In this document: positions 60,489 through 64,000 of the stretch, in pieces
Position numbering within the stretch: position 1 is the first letter of the stretch
Layout of the letters: every line of letters begins with the position of its first letter
Assembly: GCA_021845965.1 (NCBI GenBank)
Contig: JAJZUZ010000004.1
Span: 17,362-81,361 of the forward strand
Reading direction: 5' to 3'
Origin: Pseudomonadota bacterium
GTDB taxonomy: Bacteria; Pseudomonadota; Gammaproteobacteria; Burkholderiales; Burkholderiaceae_C
Length of the DNA stretch: 64,000 bases
The notes under the pieces: generated by a model
Told to the model about the DNA's origin: nothing
Seen by the model: only the letters and a program-made list of their open reading frames with translations
Database searches by the model: none
Translations under genes and position numbers: made by a program

Positions 60489-62273
60489 ATGAGCTATGTC
60501 GCGCCTCTCAAGGACATGCTGTTCAACCTCAAGCACCTGGCCCGCATCGACGAGATCGCCCGCATCCCGGGCTTCGAGGATGCCGGCTTTGATACGGCCC
60601 AGGCCGTGCTGGAGGAGGCGGCCAAGTTCAATGAACAGGTGGTGGCCCCGCTGAACTGGGAAGGCGACAAGAACCCCTCGAACTGGAAGGATGGCCAGGT
60701 CACCACGACACCCGGCTTCAAGGACGCCTTCCGCCAGTTCGCCGACGGCGGCTGGCAGGGCCTTCAGCACCCGGCCGACTTCGGCGGCCAGGGCCTGCCC
60801 AAGGCCATCGGCGCCGCTTGCATCGAGATGGTCAACAGCGCCAACCTCAGCTTCGCCTTGTGCCCGCTGCTGACCGATGGCGCCATCGAGGCCCTGCTCA
60901 CCGCCGGATCGGATGAGCTCAAGGCCATCTACCTGGAAAAGCTCATCAGCGGCGAGTGGACCGGCACCATGAACCTGACCGAGCCGCAGGCCGGCTCGGA
61001 CCTGGCCCTGGTGCGCAGCCGCGCCGAGCCGCAGCCCGACGGCAGCTACAAGGTCTTCGGCACCAAGATCTTCATCACCTACGGCGAGCACGACATGGCG
61101 GACAACATCGTCCACCTGGTGCTGGCGCGCGTGACCGGTGCGCCCGAGGGCATCAAGGGCATCAGCCTCTTTGTCGTGCCCAAGGTCATGGTGAACAAGG
61201 ACGGCAGCCTGGGCGCGCGCAACGACGTGCATTGCGTCAGCATCGAGCACAAGATGGGCATCAAGGCCAGCCCGACCGCCGTGCTGCAGTATGGCGACCA
61301 CGGTGGGGCCATCGGTTACCTGGTGGGCCAGGAGAACCGCGGCCTGGAGTACATGTTCATCATGATGAACGCCGCCCGCTATGCGGTGGGCGTGCAGGGC
61401 ATTGCCGTGGCCGAACGCGCGTACCAGAAGGCCGTGGCCTACGCCAAGGACCGCGTGCAGAGCCGCCCGGTCGACGGTTCCATCAAGGCTGCCGCGCCCA
61501 TCATCCACCATCCGGACGTGCGCCGCATGCTCATGACCATGCGCGCCTACACCGAAGGCTGCCGCGCCATGGCCTCCGTGGCCGCTGCCGCCTACGACGC
61601 GGCCCACCACCACCCGGATGCGGAGACCCGCAAGGCCAACCAGGCCTTCTATGAATTCATGGTGCCGCTGGTCAAGGGCTACAGCACCGAGATGAGCCTG
61701 GAAGTCACCAGCCTGGGTGTGCAGGTGCACGGCGGCATGGGCTTCATCGAGGAAACCGGTGCGGCGCAGTACTACCGCGATGCCAAGATCCTGACCATCT
61801 ACGAAGGCACCACCGCCATCCAGGCCAACGACCTCGTGGGCCGCAAGACCCTGCGCGATGGCGGCCAGACCGCCAAGGGCATTGCCCAGCAGATCGCCAC
61901 CACGGTGGCCGAACTGAAGAAGAACGGCAGCGCTGACGCGCTGGCGGTGGCGGCGCGCCTGGACGCGGCACGCCAGGCCTTCGTCGACGTGGTCGAGTAC
62001 CTGGCCAGCGAGAAGGACCCCAACGCCGTCTATGCCGGCAGCGTGCCCTACCTGATGCTGGCCGGCAACCTGATGGCCGGCTGGCAGCTGGGCCGCGCCC
62101 TGCTGGTGGCGCAGGACGCACTGGCCCAGGGTGAGGATGCCGCGTTCATGCAGGCCAAGATCACGACCGCGCGCTTCTACGCCGACCACCTGCTGAGCAA
62201 GGCGCCGGGCCTGCGCGACAGCATCGTGGCCGGTGCCGCCAGCGTGACCGCGCTGGCCCTGGAAGCCTTCTGA
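60489..62273 (+). CDS. Acyl-CoA dehydrogenase with C-terminal extension
   Basis: A 594-residue acyl-CoA dehydrogenase of the longer group (compared with about 380 for short/medium-chain enzymes). Motifs: [20 protein letters not shown] for FAD/substrate, [10 protein letters not shown], and [39 protein letters not shown], a signature of this class. The C-terminal about 110 residues form the extra domain. Relatives include 3-methylmercaptopropionyl-CoA and other long-chain acyl-CoA dehydrogenases, so specificity is open. Electrons go to ETF, encoded just upstream. ATG 60489; CTGGAG upstream. Confidence 0.9.
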   Translation: MSYVAPLKDMLFNLKHLARIDEIARIPGFEDAGFDTAQAVLEEAAKFNEQVVAPLNWEGDKNPSNWKDGQVTTTPGFKDAFRQFADGGWQGLQHPADFGGQGLPKAIGAACIEMVNSANLSFALCPLLTDGAIEALLTAGSDELKAIYLEKLISGEWTGTMNLTEPQAGSDLALVRSRAEPQPDGSYKVFGTKIFITYGEHDMADNIVHLVLARVTGAPEGIKGISLFVVPKVMVNKDGSLGARNDVHCVSIEHKMGIKASPTAVLQYGDHGGAIGYLVGQENRGLEYMFIMMNAARYAVGVQGIAVAERAYQKAVAYAKDRVQSRPVDGSIKAAAPIIHHPDVRRMLMTMRAYTEGCRAMASVAAAAYDAAHHHPDAETRKANQAFYEFMVPLVKGYSTEMSLEVTSLGVQVHGGMGFIEETGAAQYYRDAKILTIYEGTTAIQANDLVGRKTLRDGGQTAKGIAQQIATTVAELKKNGSADALAVAARLDAARQAFVDVVEYLASEKDPNAVYAGSVPYLMLAGNLMAGWQLGRALLVAQDALAQGEDAAFMQAKITTARFYADHLLSKAPGLRDSIVAGAASVTALALEAF

Positions 62274-62300
62274 TCGTTTGCTGATTGCTTCAAAAAGAAT

Positions 62301-62342
62301 AGCGGCTGTCGCCTGATGGACATCAGCGGCAGCCGTTTTTTC
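62301..62342 (+). terminator. Intrinsic terminator after acyl-CoA dehydrogenase
   Basis: CGGCTG-CGC-TGATG pairs with CATCA-GCG-CAGCCG around GA with one bulge, followed by six T. It lies between the dehydrogenase and the nitronate monooxygenase gene. Confidence 0.8.
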
Positions 62343-62376
62343 TGAGAATCCCCTTCAAGAAACACCCGGAGACGCC

Positions 62377-63345
62377 ATGTCCAAGCTGCCGCCTACTTTG
62401 CAGAACCTGCCGCTGCCCATCATCGGCTCGCCGCTGTTCATCATCAGCAACCCCAAGCTGGTGATTGCCCAGTGCATTGCCGGTGTGGTCGGCTCGATGC
62501 CGGCGCTCAACGCGCGCCCGGCTGCGCAGCTGGACGAGTGGCTGGCCGAGATCACCGAAGCCCTGGCCGCACACAACCAGGCGCATCCCGAGCGGCCGGC
62601 GGCGCCGTTTGCCATCAACCAGATCGTGCACAAGTCCAACGATAGGCTGGAGCACGACATGGCCCTGTGCGTGAAGTACAAGGTGCCGGTCATCATCACC
62701 TCGCTGGGGGCGCGCGAGGAGATCAACCAGGCCGCCCACAGCTATGGCGGCGTGGTGCTGCACGACATCATCAACAACAAATTCGCCCACAAGGCCATCG
62801 AGAAGGGCGCCGACGGCCTGATCGCCGTGGCTGCCGGTGCCGGCGGCCATGCGGGCGTGAAGAGCCCGTTTGCGCTGGTGCAGGAAATCCGCCAGTGGTT
62901 CGACGGCCCGTTGGCCCTGAGCGGCTCCATCGCCACCGGCGCAGCCGTGCTGGCCGCGCAGGCCATGGGGGCGGACTTCGCCTACATGGGCTCGGCCTTC
63001 ATCGCCACGCACGAGGCGCGCGCCGTGGACGCCTACAAGCAGGCCATCGTCGACGGCACCTCCGACGACATCGTCTACAGCAACCTCTTCACCGGGGTGC
63101 ATGGCAACTACCTGGCGCCCAGCATCCGCGCCGCCGGCCTGGACCCGGACCACCTGCCCGAGAGCGATCCGAGCAAGATGAACTTCGGTGGCGATGCCAA
63201 GAAGGCGTGGAAGGACATCTGGGGCTCGGGCCAGGGCATCGGCGCCATCACCAAGATCCAGAGCACGGCCGACTATGTGGCCCAGTTGCGGCAGGAGTAC
63301 CGCGCCGCCCGCGAGCGTCTGCTGGCGATCTCGGCCGGCGTCTGA
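62377..63345 (+). CDS. Nitronate monooxygenase family protein
   Basis: A 322-residue TIM-barrel FMN enzyme of the 2-nitropropane dioxygenase family. The glycine-rich FMN phosphate site VAAGAGGHAGVKSPFALVQEI is present, with ALSGSIATGAAVLAAQAMGADFAYMGSAFIAT as the second phosphate-binding segment, and the N-terminal LPLPIIGSPLFIIS. Members oxidise nitronates or act as enoyl reductase-like enzymes; nearby beta-oxidation genes hint at fatty-acid or propionate-nitronate relevance but this is inference. ATG 62377. It is convergent with the membrane protein at the right edge. Confidence 0.88.
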   Translation: MSKLPPTLQNLPLPIIGSPLFIISNPKLVIAQCIAGVVGSMPALNARPAAQLDEWLAEITEALAAHNQAHPERPAAPFAINQIVHKSNDRLEHDMALCVKYKVPVIITSLGAREEINQAAHSYGGVVLHDIINNKFAHKAIEKGADGLIAVAAGAGGHAGVKSPFALVQEIRQWFDGPLALSGSIATGAAVLAAQAMGADFAYMGSAFIATHEARAVDAYKQAIVDGTSDDIVYSNLFTGVHGNYLAPSIRAAGLDPDHLPESDPSKMNFGGDAKKAWKDIWGSGQGIGAITKIQSTADYVAQLRQEYRAARERLLAISAGV

Positions 63346-63357
63346 TGCCGCCGGGGC

Positions 63358-64000
63358 TCAGTGCCGCAGGCTGAGCAGGGTATTGAAGGGGTTCAGCAGT
63401 TCCAGCCAGCGCGGCTGGTCCTGCAACAGCGGCAGCAGGGCGCTGCGGCCCGCGAACCAGGTGACGCCCAAGAGCGCGAGAAAGGCCACCAGCAGCAGCA
63501 GGTTCTGCGGCAGCCGGTGCATCAGCGCAATGCGACGCAGGCCGTAGCCCCACAGCAGGACCGTGGGCAGCAGCGCCAGCAAGCCGAAGGTCAGCAGCAC
63601 TTGCCACAGGGGCAGGGCGCGCAGCTGCGCGAGCACGAGGCGCCAGCCCGAGGGCAGCGTGCCCGCTTGCAGGTAACCCTGGCCGGCCCACAGCAGCAGC
63701 GTGTTGCAGGCAACCAGCCACAGCAGCAGCGTGAGGGCGGGGCGTAGCAGCCAGGACCAGTTCAACACGCTGAGCAGGGTCCCCAGGGCGGCCATGCACA
63801 GCAGCGCAAAGCACAGCGAGATCCACAGCAGGGCCAGAGTGTCCATGGGCAGGCGCCAGAGCTCGCGCCACAGGGGCAGGTTGCCCACCACCGCCAGCCA
63901 GAGGCTGGCCAGCACCACCGCCAAAGCCGGATGCCGCGCCTCACGCTGCGCGGCCGGCGACAGCATGGACTGCGCGAATTCGGTGATGTGGAAGAGCCTC
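63358..64000 (-). pseudogene. Phosphoethanolamine transferase-like membrane domain, catalytic half missing, runs off window
   Basis: Open from the right edge to the stop at 63358, at least 214 residues. The residues before the first internal ATG (63966), LFHITEFAQS, look coding, so the true start lies beyond the window. It contains about five membrane helices with NLPLWRELWRLPMDTLALLW and NWSWLLRPALTLLLW, matching the N-terminal membrane domain of EptA-type lipid A phosphoethanolamine transferases, including the linker LLNPFNTLLSLR. The sulfatase-like catalytic domain that should follow is absent, and the stop lies 12 bp from the convergent nitronate monooxygenase gene. I call it a truncated remnant, though a stand-alone membrane protein is possible. 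Confidence 0.5.

Noticed and set aside
58713..62189. An 1158-codon ORF on the minus strand opposite etfBA and the acyl-CoA dehydrogenase
   Set aside because: It is the antisense shadow of three well-supported genes in high-GC DNA; its translation is rich in His, Gly, Ala, Leu and Val without any domain.

Overview
The window is GC-rich (about two thirds G+C by eye) chromosomal DNA from a betaproteobacterium, most likely a member of the Comamonadaceae (Burkholderiales). The evidence is gene order and protein style: hslO beside a gamma carbonic anhydrase, pyrG-kdsA-eno-ftsB, dapA-bamC, parE/parC, argD-argF, purM-perM-hda, pcnB-folK and etfBA with an acyl-CoA dehydrogenase, plus C-rich intergenic stem-loop repeats of the kind I associate with that family. 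Almost everything is core chromosome. I see no prophage, transposase, CRISPR array, tRNA or rRNA.

Layout. 1-3.8 kb: end of a Bug-type solute receptor, xerD, a GST, an EAL-HDOD protein and a ferritin-like DUF455 protein. 3.86-5.04 kb: an AT-richer island holding one orphan membrane-protein gene, bounded by two 212-bp inverted repeats (97% identical) and carrying a perfect 40-bp palindrome; this is the most accessory-looking part of the window. 5.1-11.5 kb: gamma carbonic anhydrase and hslO, then a long leftward run pyrG-kdsA-DUF1330-eno-ftsB-small P-loop protein. 11.6-20.3 kb: coaBC-dut, SlyD-type isomerase, roxA, a short alanine-rich lipoprotein with its own promoter and terminator, then leftward MFS/small proteins/methyltransferase and dapA-bamC. 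20.4-30.5 kb: parE, two tandem lytic transglycosylases, parC, an FAD monooxygenase, and the ferrous-iron uptake set feoA-feoB-Cys-rich protein. 30.6-46.1 kb: argD-argF, rpsT, murJ, an orphan ParA, purM, perM-hda, pcnB-folK and a chemoreceptor. 46.2-55.4 kb: RidA, a membrane transglutaminase, an MltB-like transglycosylase, an HDOD protein, comEC, DUF58 and MoxR. 55.4-64 kb: a 338-bp hairpin-rich inverted-repeat element, then an HDAC-family protein, DsrE-like Tat protein, MscS channel, etfBA, acyl-CoA dehydrogenase, nitronate monooxygenase, and a phosphoethanolamine-transferase-like membrane domain running off the right edge and lacking its catalytic half.

Functional themes are cell wall and division (ftsB, murJ, three lytic transglycosylases, MoxR/DUF58/transglutaminase), chromosome topology and replication control (xerD, parCE, hda), central biosynthesis (pyrG, purM, dapA, argDF, coaBC, folK, kdsA) and beta-oxidation electron flow (etfBA, acyl-CoA dehydrogenase).

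No new multi-gene defence or secretion system stands out. The best candidates for something undescribed are two non-coding architectures: the inverted-repeat island at 3858-5035 and the hairpin-rich element at 55386-55723. All family calls come from reading the sequence and remembered family features; no database search was run.
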